Of a stretch of DNA of 57,536 nt, positions 41,811 to 53,097 are shown in pieces (position 1 is the first letter of the stretch; each line of letters begins with the position of its first letter). The DNA is from Polyangiaceae bacterium (GTDB taxonomy: Bacteria > Myxococcota_A > Polyangia > Polyangiales > Polyangiaceae), in the NCBI GenBank assembly GCA_009781005.1, contig WQYX01000021.1, forward strand, positions 1 through 57,536. Reading direction: 5' to 3'. Both the position numbers and the translations under genes were made by a program. Under the pieces are notes generated by a model that had not been told where the DNA came from, searched no databases, and worked only from the letters and a program-made list of their open reading frames with translations.

Positions 41811-43130
41811 TTACCTGTGACGGCCGCCACCGCCGCCGCCGCGGGAACCGCCCGAAGATCGGGAGCCGCCCGAAGATCCCGAATGCATTGACCGCCCGGG
41901 CGAGGAGGACGGTGAAGAGTGAACCGACGGCGAAGAAGGGTGAAACGACGGCGCTTGCGTGGGCCCCGGAGATGAAGACGGCGACGACGCGCGAGGCACC
42001 GGACCTACCGGCGACGAGCGGTACGCCGGCGTGGAGTTCGCCGGACGCGCGCGCCCGTACGACATGCTGTTCCGCGGAGCGCGCGCTGCCGGATCGATAC
42101 GCGACGAGATGGCGGGATTCCGCCCGGACGTTGGCCGCTGCACCCCCGACGCCATCACGTCGCGATTGCCCGGGCTCGTGCGCGGCCGAGCCTCGGGACG
42201 ACCTCCCGCCGGCGAACCACCGACGGCCCGTGCGGTGCGCGGCGATGCGAAGGCCTGCGCACGATTGAGCCCGGAGTTGTTGCGCGGAGGCGACGGAGCG
42301 AATTCGCGATTCACACCAATGTCACCCGGCGTTGGACCTCGCGCTCCCATGCGGGGGTTTCCTCCGTTCGCTCCGCCGCGCGGCGGAGCGAACGGACGCG
42401 TGCGCGCCTCGATCTCGCGCACGGCCGGACCCCGCACGACGTACCCAGAAACCCTCGGGCTGTAGATGTAGCTCCGAGGACAGTACGTGTAGAACGGCAT
42501 CCAGCCGAAAGACCAACCGAACGCCACACCATTGTACCAATACCAATCGGGCGCAGCGGGAGACCAGCCCACGTAGCCGTAACCAGGACCGCCCGTGCGC
42601 CACGTGACCCATGCGCCGGAGTACGTGCGCCCCGGGATCCACGCCCAGCCGCGAGACGAACTGCGCACCCAGCGGCCGTAATGGAACGGCGCCCAGCCCC
42701 ACGAGTAATCCGAAACCCATACCCAGCCTGCAGCATCGTCGTACGTCCACTGACCCGCCGAAACGTACGGGGTGAAGTCCGCACCCACTTCGCTCTCCGA
42801 GGGAACCCACACGGTGCCGTACGTTGCGTCGTCGACCCACTCGCCGTGGCCTTCGAGCGCAGGACGGAAATCGGTCAGCGCGCTCGGATCGGTGTCGGCG
42901 TACTCGTCTTCTGCGACTCCAACGGGGATGCCTTCGTCGGCAGCCGGTGCGTTCGTCGCATCTTGCTGACGCGCCGCGGATGCTGCCTCGATTTCTTCGT
43001 CCGTTGGCTCTCCGAAATAGGACGACGGCACTTGTGGAGGCGCCTCTTCGTAGCCTGGAGCAGGGCCGCACCCCGTAAGAAGGAACCACCCAAATCCGAG
43101 AGCCACGACGGCCAGCAACCGCCTACCCAT
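41811..43130 (-). CDS. DUF6600-type Trp-rich lipoprotein with low-complexity tail
   Basis: The 439-residue protein starts at ATG 43130 (AAGGG upstream). It has a lipoprotein signal (LLAVVALGFGWFLLTGC) and an acidic N-terminal region. Next come repeated Trp/Gly/Tyr motifs (WVDDATYGTVWVP, WTYDDAAGWVWVSDYSWGWAPFHYGRWV, GWAWIPGRTYSGAWVTW, VGWSPAAPDWYWYNG) at about residues 90-220, characteristic of DUF6600 proteins. The last 190 residues are disordered, rich in Pro, Ser, Arg and Gly. It is probably an envelope or surface protein; role unknown. Confidence 0.8.
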   Translation of the reverse strand: MGRRLLAVVALGFGWFLLTGCGPAPGYEEAPPQVPSSYFGEPTDEEIEAASAARQQDATNAPAADEGIPVGVAEDEYADTDPSALTDFRPALEGHGEWVDDATYGTVWVPSESEVGADFTPYVSAGQWTYDDAAGWVWVSDYSWGWAPFHYGRWVRSSSRGWAWIPGRTYSGAWVTWRTGGPGYGYVGWSPAAPDWYWYNGVAFGWSFGWMPFYTYCPRSYIYSPRVSGYVVRGPAVREIEARTRPFAPPRGGANGGNPRMGARGPTPGDIGVNREFAPSPPRNNSGLNRAQAFASPRTARAVGGSPAGGRPEARPRTSPGNRDVMASGVQRPTSGRNPAISSRIDPAARAPRNSMSYGRARPANSTPAYRSSPVGPVPRASSPSSSPGPTQAPSFHPSSPSVHSSPSSSPGRSMHSGSSGGSRSSGGSRGGGGGGRHR

Positions 43131-43241
43131 CGAGCCCTTTTTGCCACCGACACCGCTGCACATTTCGCCTCTTGCGACGCGGCGAACTGCGACCACCCGC
43201 GCCGTCTCCTAACCTTTGGACGGTTTTCGGCGTTTTCCAAG

Positions 43242-43263
43242 GCAGTTTACGAGCAGTTTACGA
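43242..43263. promoter_or_regulatory. Tandem 11-bp direct repeat upstream of the DUF6600 gene
   Basis: GCAGTTTACGA occurs twice in perfect tandem (43242-43252, 43253-43263), followed by an A/T-rich run, 112-133 bp upstream of the DUF6600 start. An 11-bp period places both halves on one DNA face, as for OmpR/PhoB-type regulators. The rest of the 43131-43340 gap shows nothing else. Confidence 0.4.
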
Positions 43264-43340
43264 AAAAATAATATGCTCGCGCTTGCGACTTCGGGCGATC
43301 AGACGATTCAGCAGCGAACGTCAGCGGCGAACGCGCGAGA

Positions 43341-43730
43341 TCATCGCACGTTTTCTGCATTGATATTGGAGAGCGCCCCCGGACGTCGTTCAACGACGAG
43401 CGGGGCTCGAGTCTGGAAAGGGGCATCGAGCGGTGTGTAGAAAAGTGCGCTTAGGGGATCGTCGGCGAACGCGTCGGCGAACACGATCGACGGCGAGAGC
43501 GGCAGATCATCGACGGCGTCTTCGAACTCGTCGACGGCGCAGAGGTGCGTCGCAACCACCACGCGCGCGCCCGTCGCGGTTTGCGGTTCGGTGGTGTCGA
43601 GCGTTGGAATGCGGCACGGAACGAAGTGCGCGGTCTCCACGGTTGGAGCCGGCCCACACGCCGTGAGCCCAAGCGCGACGAGACTCAACACGACAGCAGC
43701 GATCACGATATGCCAGTTCGGGCTCAACAT
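43341..43730 (-). CDS. Small lipoprotein, 129 residues
   Basis: This product of unknown function has a clear lipoprotein signal (IVIAAVVLSLVALGLTAC, lipobox LTAC). It has a short acidic mature part with two further cysteines (VPCRIPTL and ATHLCAVDEFED) and no recognised domain. It is divergent from prkA and lies upstream of the DUF6600 gene on the same strand with a 210-bp gap. Confidence 0.65.
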   Translation of the reverse strand: MLSPNWHIVIAAVVLSLVALGLTACGPAPTVETAHFVPCRIPTLDTTEPQTATGARVVVATHLCAVDEFEDAVDDLPLSPSIVFADAFADDPLSALFYTPLDAPFQTRAPLVVERRPGALSNINAENVR

Positions 43731-43863
43731 GAGCTACCCCTTCGCCCTCGTTTGGTAAACACCCAACCTCGCACGCGCAACGCGACCGAGAAATGCGGCA
43801 GTTTGCTCGGGACCTCGTGCGCGGCCATATCATGATTAAGTCGACGGCGACCAAGGAGATACG

Positions 43864-45924
<2,061 letters not shown>

Positions 45925-45966
45925 TCGAGAGGCGGGCGCACTCGACCGCGCTAACATCCATGGGGT

Positions 45967-46698
45967 ATGCATAAGCGCCCGCACAAGCCGCCCCTTCGAC
46001 TCCAACCAACCACGCTCTGGGAATATCCATCGCAACACTACGGCGATCACGTGCAGGGCGATCAGCGGTATGTTGGGGCGACGCCCTCGTACATCATCTG
46101 GAACCTCGTCGAGCGATACACGAAACCTGGCGATCTCGTCGTGGATCCCTTCTGCGGATCGGGCACCACGCTCGACGTCGCAAAGGACACGGGGCGCAGA
46201 GCGCGCGGCTTCGACATCTCACCCTATCGACCCGATATCGAACTTGCCGACGCACGAAAACTTCCGCTCGATTCGAATTCGGCAGATCTCGTTTTCATGG
46301 ATCCGCCGTATGGCGATCACATCCACTATTCGGAGGCGAAGGACTGCATCGGCAAACTCTCGGCGTACGATCCGGCATACTTTCGCGCCATGCACCGCGC
46401 CATTCGCGAGAGTGCGCGTGTTCTCAAGCCAGGAGGTTTCTTCGGCCTTTACGTTTGCGACTATTTCGAAAAAAGGCGCGGATTTTCCCCCGTGGGCTTT
46501 CAGCTCTTCGTGAGCGTGGCGGAGGCCATGGCGCTCGTCGATATCATAAGCGTCGTGCGGCACAATCAATCTCTCGAAATGGGCAATTATCGAAAAGCGG
46601 CCGCGGAAGGCAATTTCTTCTTGCGCGGATTCAATTATCTATTCATTGCCCAGAAACCCGTGGCCGCGCACGGAGTACATCCATCGCGCAAACGGTGA
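45967..46698 (+). CDS. Putative amino-methyltransferase (DNA- or RNA-directed)
   Basis: The 243-residue Rossmann methyltransferase has motif I DPFCGSGTTLDVA near residue 61. Catalytic motif IV DPPYGDH follows near residue 112, the I-to-IV order seen in many N6-adenine/N4-cytosine and guanosine-N2 enzymes. C-terminal strands (GGFFGLYVCDYF) complete the fold. No target recognition domain or restriction gene is present, so it is an orphan. TRM11/TrmG10-like tRNA methyltransferases share this pattern, but no THUMP domain is visible. It follows prkA after 42 bp. Confidence 0.75.
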   Translation: MHKRPHKPPLRLQPTTLWEYPSQHYGDHVQGDQRYVGATPSYIIWNLVERYTKPGDLVVDPFCGSGTTLDVAKDTGRRARGFDISPYRPDIELADARKLPLDSNSADLVFMDPPYGDHIHYSEAKDCIGKLSAYDPAYFRAMHRAIRESARVLKPGGFFGLYVCDYFEKRRGFSPVGFQLFVSVAEAMALVDIISVVRHNQSLEMGNYRKAAAEGNFFLRGFNYLFIAQKPVAAHGVHPSRKR

Positions 46699-46721
46699 CG
46701 GGGCTGCTATGCTCCACCGCC

Positions 46722-46997
46722 ATGGGCTCGCTTAAGAAGACTTTATTCAAACGGGGAATGAAAATCATGGCCGACCCACGCGTAACGAAGCTCATGCAAG
46801 ACGAGCGCGTGATGAAAGCGGTCATGACGATGATGAGCATGCCCGGCAAAATTCAGGGCTTTACCGGCGAGCAGATGGAGAAGCTCGTGAAAGCCATGAG
46901 TCTCGCAACCGAAGACGAGGTCAACGATCTGAAGCGCCAGATCCGCCGGCTCGAGGAAGAAATCTCACGGCTCGAGAAAGACACGAAGAAGGAGTAG
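46722..46997 (+). CDS. Small coiled-coil protein, 91 residues
   Basis: The product starts MGSLKKTLFKRGMKIM, has a Met-rich amphipathic middle (VMKAVMTMMSMPGKIQGF), and ends in a heptad coiled coil (EVNDLKRQIRRLEEEISRLEKD). The pattern recalls phasin-like or membrane-associated small proteins, but I do not recognise a family. It lies 23 bp after the methyltransferase gene on the same strand. No strong ribosome site is seen. Confidence 0.6.
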   Translation: MGSLKKTLFKRGMKIMADPRVTKLMQDERVMKAVMTMMSMPGKIQGFTGEQMEKLVKAMSLATEDEVNDLKRQIRRLEEEISRLEKDTKKE

Positions 46998-47001
46998 CGA
47001 A

Positions 47002-47172
47002 TAGACCGCTTTCAAGTCGACGCGACTGAGAGCGTGTAGGGCAGCCGTCGCGAGCGAATCGAGGCTAGGGCGGAGCGCGAGCACCGGGCGGAACAGGCTT
47101 AAGGCCTTTGAGCACGGAGCGCAGCGCCCAACCGACGAATCGATTCGCGCAGCAGGCTGGCGAACACGCTCT
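47002..47172. repeat. Mosaic palindromic intergenic repeat, copy B
   Basis: The main unit 47029-47172 begins AGAGCGTG and ends GAACACGCTCT; its left arm (GCGAGCGAATCGAGGCTAGGGCGGAGCGCGAG, in pieces) matches copy A, and its right arm matches fragment H. The flank 47002-47026 matches the right arm of copy G with one mismatch. It fills the convergent junction between the coiled-coil gene and the hydrolase gene. Confidence 0.8.
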
Positions 47173-47181
47173 GAGATCGCG

Positions 47182-48267
47182 TCAAATCGAAAGCGGTGTG
47201 TGGGCGTCGAGCCAGCTCGTGACGCATGACCACGTCGAACTTGGCGCGTCTCGTCCCACGAGCAAGTCGATGTGACCGAGGTCGACGGTGCGGTACGTCT
47301 TGTCCGCGGAGCGACTCCGGTCGTAGGCAGGCTGCACGCTTGGTGGGGGCGCAAGATCGTCGTGCTTTCCCGCCACGACGAGCAACGGCAAATTCATTGC
47401 TTCGAATCGCTCGCCGTAGTCGCGCGAGGACCCACCGAAACGCACTTGTGTAGCCCATTCGCACATGCTTCGGAGTTCGCTCATCGCAGCGCAATCGAAT
47501 GCGAGACGCAGATGCTGTTCGAGCACCTGGGGCTCGAGCGCGCCGGAATGCCAGGCACGAAACGGCAGTGGAAAATAAGGGCTGTCGGCCATGCGACCAA
47601 AAGCACGCATCACGGCGCCAATGGGATAAATCGGCAAAGATAGTCCGAATTCGGGGATCCCCATGTGGCGCATGACGTCGACGAAGAAAGCGATGACTTG
47701 AAGCGAGAGCGATCCTTGCGCGAAATGGTAAGGGCTCCCGATGGAGACGACGCCCGCCATGGCGCCGTCAACGAGCGGTGCCGTCGCGTACCCAAGGAGT
47801 CCACCGAACGAGTGACCGACAAAGTGAATCGGGCGCCGGCCTGAATGAATCATGATCTCGTCAATCACGCGCGGGATATCTTCTGTGACGTATTCGTCGA
47901 CGCTGCGAGGCGACTTCGTGCCCAACGAACGCGAGAGGCCGTGACCGCGCAAATCTAGATTGAAAACGTCATAACCAGATCTGGCGAGATGGTTGGCCAT
48001 GCTGCGCGCCGGAAGATGCCAGGCGTAGCGGTTTTGTCCGAAACCATGAACGAGCAGCGCGGGAGCACTCGTTCCACCCCCGAGATCGGCGAGACGCGTT
48101 CGCGTCATCGCAAGAGGCACACCCCCTCCAGTGACCACGAGTTCCTTCACGAACGTTGCGCGGTCGTGGCGATCGATCGTCTGCTCGAGGCTCTGCGAAG
48201 AAAGAATCACGGCCGGTCTTGCGGGGCTGTTGGTGTGTCCTCCCAACTTAGCTCGGATAAAATCCAC
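47182..48267 (-). CDS. Alpha/beta hydrolase (lipase/esterase-like)
   Basis: The protein of up to 361 residues has the alpha/beta hydrolase fold: LLVHGFGQNRYAWHL (oxyanion HG), nucleophile elbow VGHSFGGLLGYA, acidic residue in VAGKHDDLAPP, and catalytic His in LGHIDLLVG. There is no signal peptide. The frame opens at GTG 48267, which lies inside a repeat-family module, so the true start may be a later GTG, for example at the VILSSQSLEQ segment. It is divergent from the kinase/sigma-54 chimera. Confidence 0.82.
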   Translation of the reverse strand: MDFIRAKLGGHTNSPARPAVILSSQSLEQTIDRHDRATFVKELVVTGGGVPLAMTRTRLADLGGGTSAPALLVHGFGQNRYAWHLPARSMANHLARSGYDVFNLDLRGHGLSRSLGTKSPRSVDEYVTEDIPRVIDEIMIHSGRRPIHFVGHSFGGLLGYATAPLVDGAMAGVVSIGSPYHFAQGSLSLQVIAFFVDVMRHMGIPEFGLSLPIYPIGAVMRAFGRMADSPYFPLPFRAWHSGALEPQVLEQHLRLAFDCAAMSELRSMCEWATQVRFGGSSRDYGERFEAMNLPLLVVAGKHDDLAPPPSVQPAYDRSRSADKTYRTVDLGHIDLLVGRDAPSSTWSCVTSWLDAHTPLSI

Positions 48268-48300
48268 GACGACTCCACTCAGACGAGCCGATCCCTTTGC
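48265..48300. repeat. Mosaic repeat module in a divergent promoter region
   Basis: A 36-bp sequence (reverse complement beginning GCAAAGGGATCGGCTCGTC) is identical to part of copy D at 11993-12028. The degraded ATTATCCGGGCTA continuation follows on the left. It is the only member not at a gene 3' end, and it overlaps the putative hydrolase start. Confidence 0.7.
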
Positions 48301-48368
48301 TCGCGGTCGAGCCTGTCGAGCCTGCGGACCTCAACGATGAGATCGCGACAAATCGAAAGCGGCATACG

Positions 48369-51300
48369 ATGCGACACATGACGGGCTCCAACGTCCCGAC
48401 GTTCGCACTGCCCTCTCGCTATGCGGCTTTGACGTGTCTCGGCAAGGGCGGCGGCGGCGAGGTCTGGGCCGTGCGTGATCGAATCACTGGGGCGCAAATC
48501 GCGTTCAAGGTGCTCGCGGAAGAGGCAGGAGAAGCGGAGATCCTCGCGCTCGTGCGTGAAGCGGTGACTCTGAGCGGCCTCGAAGGGCTCGGCGTTCCAC
48601 GCGTGCTCGCGTTCGGCAGCCTGCCGAAGAGCCGACGACATTACCTCGTTCGCGATCTCGTCCCGGGCAAGAGCCTCGCAGAGGTCCTCGAGCATGGCGA
48701 CGGTGAGTGGCTCCGTCCGCTCGCACGAGCAGCCGATCAACTCACGGTGCTGCATCGCGCGGGGCTTCTGCACGGCGACATCAAGCCCGCGAACGTCATC
48801 GTGGGCCGCGACGGCGAGGGCACGCTCGTCGATCTGGGTCTTGCCACGCCGTGGCGTGAAGGAGGCGCGCGCGTGCACGGTCTGACACCGAAATTCGCGG
48901 CGCCCGAGATCCTCGCTGGCAATCCCATCACCGTGCGCGCGGAGATCTACGCGCTCGGTGCAACGCTCGCCGCAGCGCTCGAAGCGCGCGGCGACGCGCT
49001 CGATGGGGTGATGCGCACTGCACTCCAGACCGTGGCCGATCGCTCCATGCGCCATGATCCATCTGCACGCTACCCGAGCGTCGACGAGCTCGCATCCGCA
49101 CTGCGGAGCAAGGCGATGCTCGAGAGGCGCGCGGTCGAGGACTCGGTCGCTTGGCCCGTCCTCGGCGGCGACGCGAGCGCGCATGCGCTCTTCGCGCTCT
49201 GCCAGAAGCTAGAGCCGGGTGAGGCGCTCGCAGTCGAAGGACCGCGCGGCGCAGGGCGAACGACGCTCGTGCGACGCCTCTCGTGGTCGCTCGGCGTAAG
49301 AGGCACGCCCGTCGCGAACATCGAAACACCAAAAGAAGGTTGTCTTTCCGGCAGGGCGCTCGTCGAGCTCCAACTCGAACTCGATATAAGCAACCAAAAA
49401 GTTGCATCACCTCCCGGGTTCGTCGTGATCGTCGATGATCTCGACGGGCTCGACGAAGAGGCGCGCGCAGCCTTGCGAGCTGCGACCGGGCGCGGCGCGC
49501 GCATCGTTGCAGTGGGCGATCGGGCGCTCGTCGGATCGGTTGCACGTTCGCACCACGCGGCTGTCTTCGAGATCCCTCCACTCGACGATGCAAGCGCACG
49601 AGAGATCGTCAAGCGCGCCATCCCCTCGCTCTCCGACAAGCTCACCGCACACTTGCTCGAGCGGGCGGAACGGCGGCCAGGCAGACTTCGTTTCTATGTA
49701 AAGGAGCTCGGCGGACGCGCGGTCACCTCCGCGCGCGAAATCGACGACATTCTCGACCGCACCGCGGAACCGAACGCACGGTTGCGTTCGCGCGCGGAAG
49801 GTTGCCGCGAGCTCGAACGCCACCTCGACACGGGACGCTTCGACGCCGCGACCATCGAGCTCGATGCGCTCGGCGCGCCCCTCGGTGACGACGAAACCAC
49901 GCTGTTCGCGGTCGCACGCTCGAAGATCCTGCTCGCGCGCGGCGACGCGATGGGCGCAAATGCCGTGCTCGACACCGCATCGATGTCCGCCGAGCGAAGT
50001 GCGCGAAGTGGCGGAGTGCGCACGTGGCAGATCGCCAAGGCCCGCACGCTCACGCGCCTCGGTCAATTCGCAGAGGCCGCAAGGATGGCCGAGAGAGCCG
50101 CTCTCTTCGACGAAGAGCCGGATGCGGTTTCGGCCGATGCGCTCGCCGTTGAAGGCGTTGCTCTTGCCTACCTCGGCGACGACGCGCGCGCGCGAGCTCT
50201 GATCGAGCAGGCCGTGACCATCGCTACGAATGTGCATCATGCACGCATCCTCGCGGTGGCGCTGGGTTCCCTCGCAATCGTTCATCAACGCGCTGGCCGT
50301 GCGGCGGATGCAGGCCGGGCCTACGAGTCGGCGCTGACCGCAGCAGAGAGCGCGCACGACGCATGGACGATCGCGACGACGCGCTTGAATCTTGCCGGGC
50401 TCGCGAAGGCTGAAGGAGATCTCGCACAGGCGCTCGTGCACCTCGAGGCAGCGGTGGACATGGGGCAGCGCGCCGGAGGCCTCGTCGCGGTTCAGCAGGC
50501 GCTCTTCAATCTCGCGAACCTGGATCTCTATCTTGGTCGTTATGCGCGCGCGAGCGCTTCGATGGAGCACCTCGCGTCGCTCGGCAACTCGCTCGCACCG
50601 AGCGCACGCGCGCAGCTCCTCGGTTTGCAAGCGGAGCTCGCGACGCGCACGGGCTCCGTGGATCGTGGCGCACAGCTCTACGAACAATCGGCAGAGGCCT
50701 ACGACGCCGTGGCCCGGCCACTCGATGCCGCCGAGGCACACCTCGAAGGGATGCTCGCTCGCCTCGGAATCGGAAACCTCGGAATCGACGCCCACGAGGA
50801 CGTCGCCGCGCTCGGTCATGAGCTCGAGGCTCTTCGCGCGAAGCTCGGCGCCGGTGGGTTCCGCGAGCACGAGGCGCTTGCATGCATTGTGCACGGATTG
50901 ATTGCACTCGCACGCGGAGACGAACACGCGGCACGCCTCGCGCTCGACGAGGCGCTCAGCCGCGCGCAGAAGGCCGATCAGCGCGAGTGGACTTGGCGCG
51001 CCCTCGAAGCGCGCGCTCGCCTCGCGAGTTCGCAAGGCTCTTCAGCGCTCGCGCGGCGCGACACGGAGAGCGCCCTCGCCGTGCTCGAAGAGATCGCGAT
51101 CAAGCTCCCGCGCGATCTAAGGGAGGTCTTCTGGAACGACTCGCTACGGAACGCGCTCAGGCAAACGCACTCCGTGGTCCTCCCCGTGCTCTCGACGTCG
51201 ACATGGTCCGGAAACGCAAGGGTGACGGATCTCGGATCGCCGCGCTCGTCCGTCTCGAGCACGGGCGCCCCGTTGCCGGCCGAAGATCGACTCCTGCGCA

Positions 51301-52886
51301 TCTTCGAAATCACGCGCGATCTGGCGCGCGAACACGATCTCGAGCGACTTCTCGAACGTGTGACCGATCACGCGGTTGCTCTGCTCGGCGCCGAACGCGG
51401 GCTCATCGTCCTCGTCAACGCCGCGGGTGAAGTCATGCCGCACACCGCCCGCGACAACAAAGGCGACGAGGCCGCACACGATTTTTCGCGCAGCGTCGCC
51501 GCGCGGGTCATCGAACGAGGCGAGCCCGTCGTCGCGACGAGCACGAGTGAAGACGAGCAACTCGCGAGGGCCGTGAGCATTCACAAACTCATGATTCAGT
51601 CGGTCGCGTGCGTTCCGATTCGCGGGGCTCCGCCGGCCGGTCGCACCATCGGCGCGCTCTACCTCGAAACACGCCTTCGTCCCGGGTTGCGCTTCCGCGA
51701 AGAGCTTCCAACGCTCGCGGCGTTCGCCGATCAGGCCGCGATCGCGATCGAGAACGCCCGGCTCATCGCCGAGAACAAGAAGCGCGCAGACGAACTTGCC
51801 ATCGCGAACGAGGAACTCACGGTCGCCAAAGACAAGCTCGCCGCGCTGCTCGGCCGGCGCACGGAACAGTTGCAGACTGCACGGCGTGACCTGAAGCAGG
51901 TGCGCGCCGAATTGCGGAGTCATTTCGGCTACGCGGGGCTGGTGGGCACGAGCGCGGCGATGCGCAGGCTCTATGCGATCATCGACCGAGTGAAAGACGC
52001 CGATGTGCCGGTGCTCATCACGGGCGAGAGCGGCACGGGCAAGGAAGTCGTTGCGCGCGCGGTGCACGTCTCCGGCGAGCGCGCGAAAGAACCATTTCTC
52101 GGGATCAACTGCGGCGCAATTCCAGCAAACCTCCTCGAGAGCGAGCTCTTCGGCCATGTGCGCGGGGCGTTCACGGGAGCCGAGCGCGATCGCAAGGGCC
52201 TCTTTCGTGAAGCAGAGCGAGGCACGCTGCTCCTCGACGAGATCGGTGAATTGCCGATGAAAATGCAGGCGGGCCTCCTGCGCGTGCTGCAGGAGCGCAC
52301 GGTGCGCCCCGTCGGCGGGACGAAAGAAGAAGCGTGCCGTGCACGCATCATCGCCTCGACGAATCGCGATCTCGAAAAGATGGTGGCAGGCGGCGCCTTC
52401 CGCGAAGATCTCTTCTACCGTTTGCACGTCGTCGAGGTGCACATCCCGCCGCTTCGCGATCGCGCCGAAGACATCCCGGCGCTCATCGATCATTTCCTCA
52501 CGCTGTTTTCGACGCGTCACAAACGGGAGCGCAAAGCCGTGGCGCGCGAGGCCGCGCGCAAGCTTGTAGAATACAACTGGCCAGGCAACGTGCGCCAGCT
52601 CGAGAACGTGCTGCTCAATGCGTGGCTCTTGTCGGAGGGCGACGAGATCACAGCCGACGATCTCGACTTGCCCGCGCAAGCGATCGCCGCGAAGAGCAAG
52701 GTGCCGTTGTCGAACACCGCAGGCGCGATGCGAGCGCGCACGCAGACGGATTTTCGCGACGCCGAACGCGAGAGGATTCTGCTCGCACTTGCACAATGCA
52801 AATGGAACCGCGCGAAGGCCGCCGAACTCGCGGGTCTTCCGCGGCGCACTTTCTACCGGCGTCTCAAGGAGTACGGCATCCTCTAA
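48369..52886 (+). CDS. Chimera: Ser/Thr kinase, ATPase, TPR, GAF, sigma-54 AAA+, HTH
   Basis: The protein of about 1505 residues has, in order, a protein kinase domain (18-265; Lys in AFKVL, catalytic loop HGDIKPANV, DLG, APE) and an AAA_16-like ATPase near 290-450. That ATPase has Walker A GPRGAGRTT with Arg for Lys, and Walker B VVIVDDLDGLD. TPR-like helices (about 480-960), GAF (about 980-1130) and a short coiled coil follow. The sigma-54 AAA+ domain lies at about 1195-1425 (GESGTGKE, GAFTGA, LDEIGELPMKMQAG), with a Fis-type HTH at the end (NRAKAAELAGLPRRTFYRRLKEYG). It should turn a signal into sigma-54-dependent transcription. ATG 48369 or 48378 starts it. Its stop codon lies at the left arm of repeat G. 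Confidence 0.9.
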   Translation: MRHMTGSNVPTFALPSRYAALTCLGKGGGGEVWAVRDRITGAQIAFKVLAEEAGEAEILALVREAVTLSGLEGLGVPRVLAFGSLPKSRRHYLVRDLVPGKSLAEVLEHGDGEWLRPLARAADQLTVLHRAGLLHGDIKPANVIVGRDGEGTLVDLGLATPWREGGARVHGLTPKFAAPEILAGNPITVRAEIYALGATLAAALEARGDALDGVMRTALQTVADRSMRHDPSARYPSVDELASALRSKAMLERRAVEDSVAWPVLGGDASAHALFALCQKLEPGEALAVEGPRGAGRTTLVRRLSWSLGVRGTPVANIETPKEGCLSGRALVELQLELDISNQKVASPPGFVVIVDDLDGLDEEARAALRAATGRGARIVAVGDRALVGSVARSHHAAVFEIPPLDDASAREIVKRAIPSLSDKLTAHLLERAERRPGRLRFYVKELGGRAVTSAREIDDILDRTAEPNARLRSRAEGCRELERHLDTGRFDAATIELDALGAPLGDDETTLFAVARSKILLARGDAMGANAVLDTASMSAERSARSGGVRTWQIAKARTLTRLGQFAEAARMAERAALFDEEPDAVSADALAVEGVALAYLGDDARARALIEQAVTIATNVHHARILAVALGSLAIVHQRAGRAADAGRAYESALTAAESAHDAWTIATTRLNLAGLAKAEGDLAQALVHLEAAVDMGQRAGGLVAVQQALFNLANLDLYLGRYARASASMEHLASLGNSLAPSARAQLLGLQAELATRTGSVDRGAQLYEQSAEAYDAVARPLDAAEAHLEGMLARLGIGNLGIDAHEDVAALGHELEALRAKLGAGGFREHEALACIVHGLIALARGDEHAARLALDEALSRAQKADQREWTWRALEARARLASSQGSSALARRDTESALAVLEEIAIKLPRDLREVFWNDSLRNALRQTHSVVLPVLSTSTWSGNARVTDLGSPRSSVSSTGAPLPAEDRLLRIFEITRDLAREHDLERLLERVTDHAVALLGAERGLIVLVNAAGEVMPHTARDNKGDEAAHDFSRSVAARVIERGEPVVATSTSEDEQLARAVSIHKLMIQSVACVPIRGAPPAGRTIGALYLETRLRPGLRFREELPTLAAFADQAAIAIENARLIAENKKRADELAIANEELTVAKDKLAALLGRRTEQLQTARRDLKQVRAELRSHFGYAGLVGTSAAMRRLYAIIDRVKDADVPVLITGESGTGKEVVARAVHVSGERAKEPFLGINCGAIPANLLESELFGHVRGAFTGAERDRKGLFREAERGTLLLDEIGELPMKMQAGLLRVLQERTVRPVGGTKEEACRARIIASTNRDLEKMVAGGAFREDLFYRLHVVEVHIPPLRDRAEDIPALIDHFLTLFSTRHKRERKAVAREAARKLVEYNWPGNVRQLENVLLNAWLLSEGDEITADDLDLPAQAIAAKSKVPLSNTAGAMRARTQTDFRDAERERILLALAQCKWNRAKAAELAGLPRRTFYRRLKEYGIL

Positions 52887-53074
52887 CCGCCTTCGATTCG
52901 ACGCGATCTCTTCGTTGGGGCCTGCGCTGCGGTCCTCAAAGCCAATCAGGCTGTTCACTTCGCCTTCGGCTCCGTCGCTCTCACTGTACTCCGTCCAGTA
53001 CGCTGGACTCCGTACAGTTCGAGTCCGGTCGCATCCCACGCCCCGCCTTGACCTCGCGTCGACTTGAAGGCGGT
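52886..53074. repeat. Mosaic palindromic intergenic repeat, copy G (divergent interior)
   Basis: Terminal arms 52886-52905 (ACCGCCTTCGATTCGACGCG) and 53055-53074 are inverted with 18 of 20 matches. The interior differs from A/C/F but also has a symmetric hairpin, CTGTAC..GTCCAG-TACG-CTGGAC..GTACAG, near 52980-53015. It fills the convergent junction after the chimera gene. The right arm is nearly identical to the left flank of copy B. Confidence 0.75.
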
Positions 53075-53097
53075 CTACTGGGCCTGCATGCTCATTT

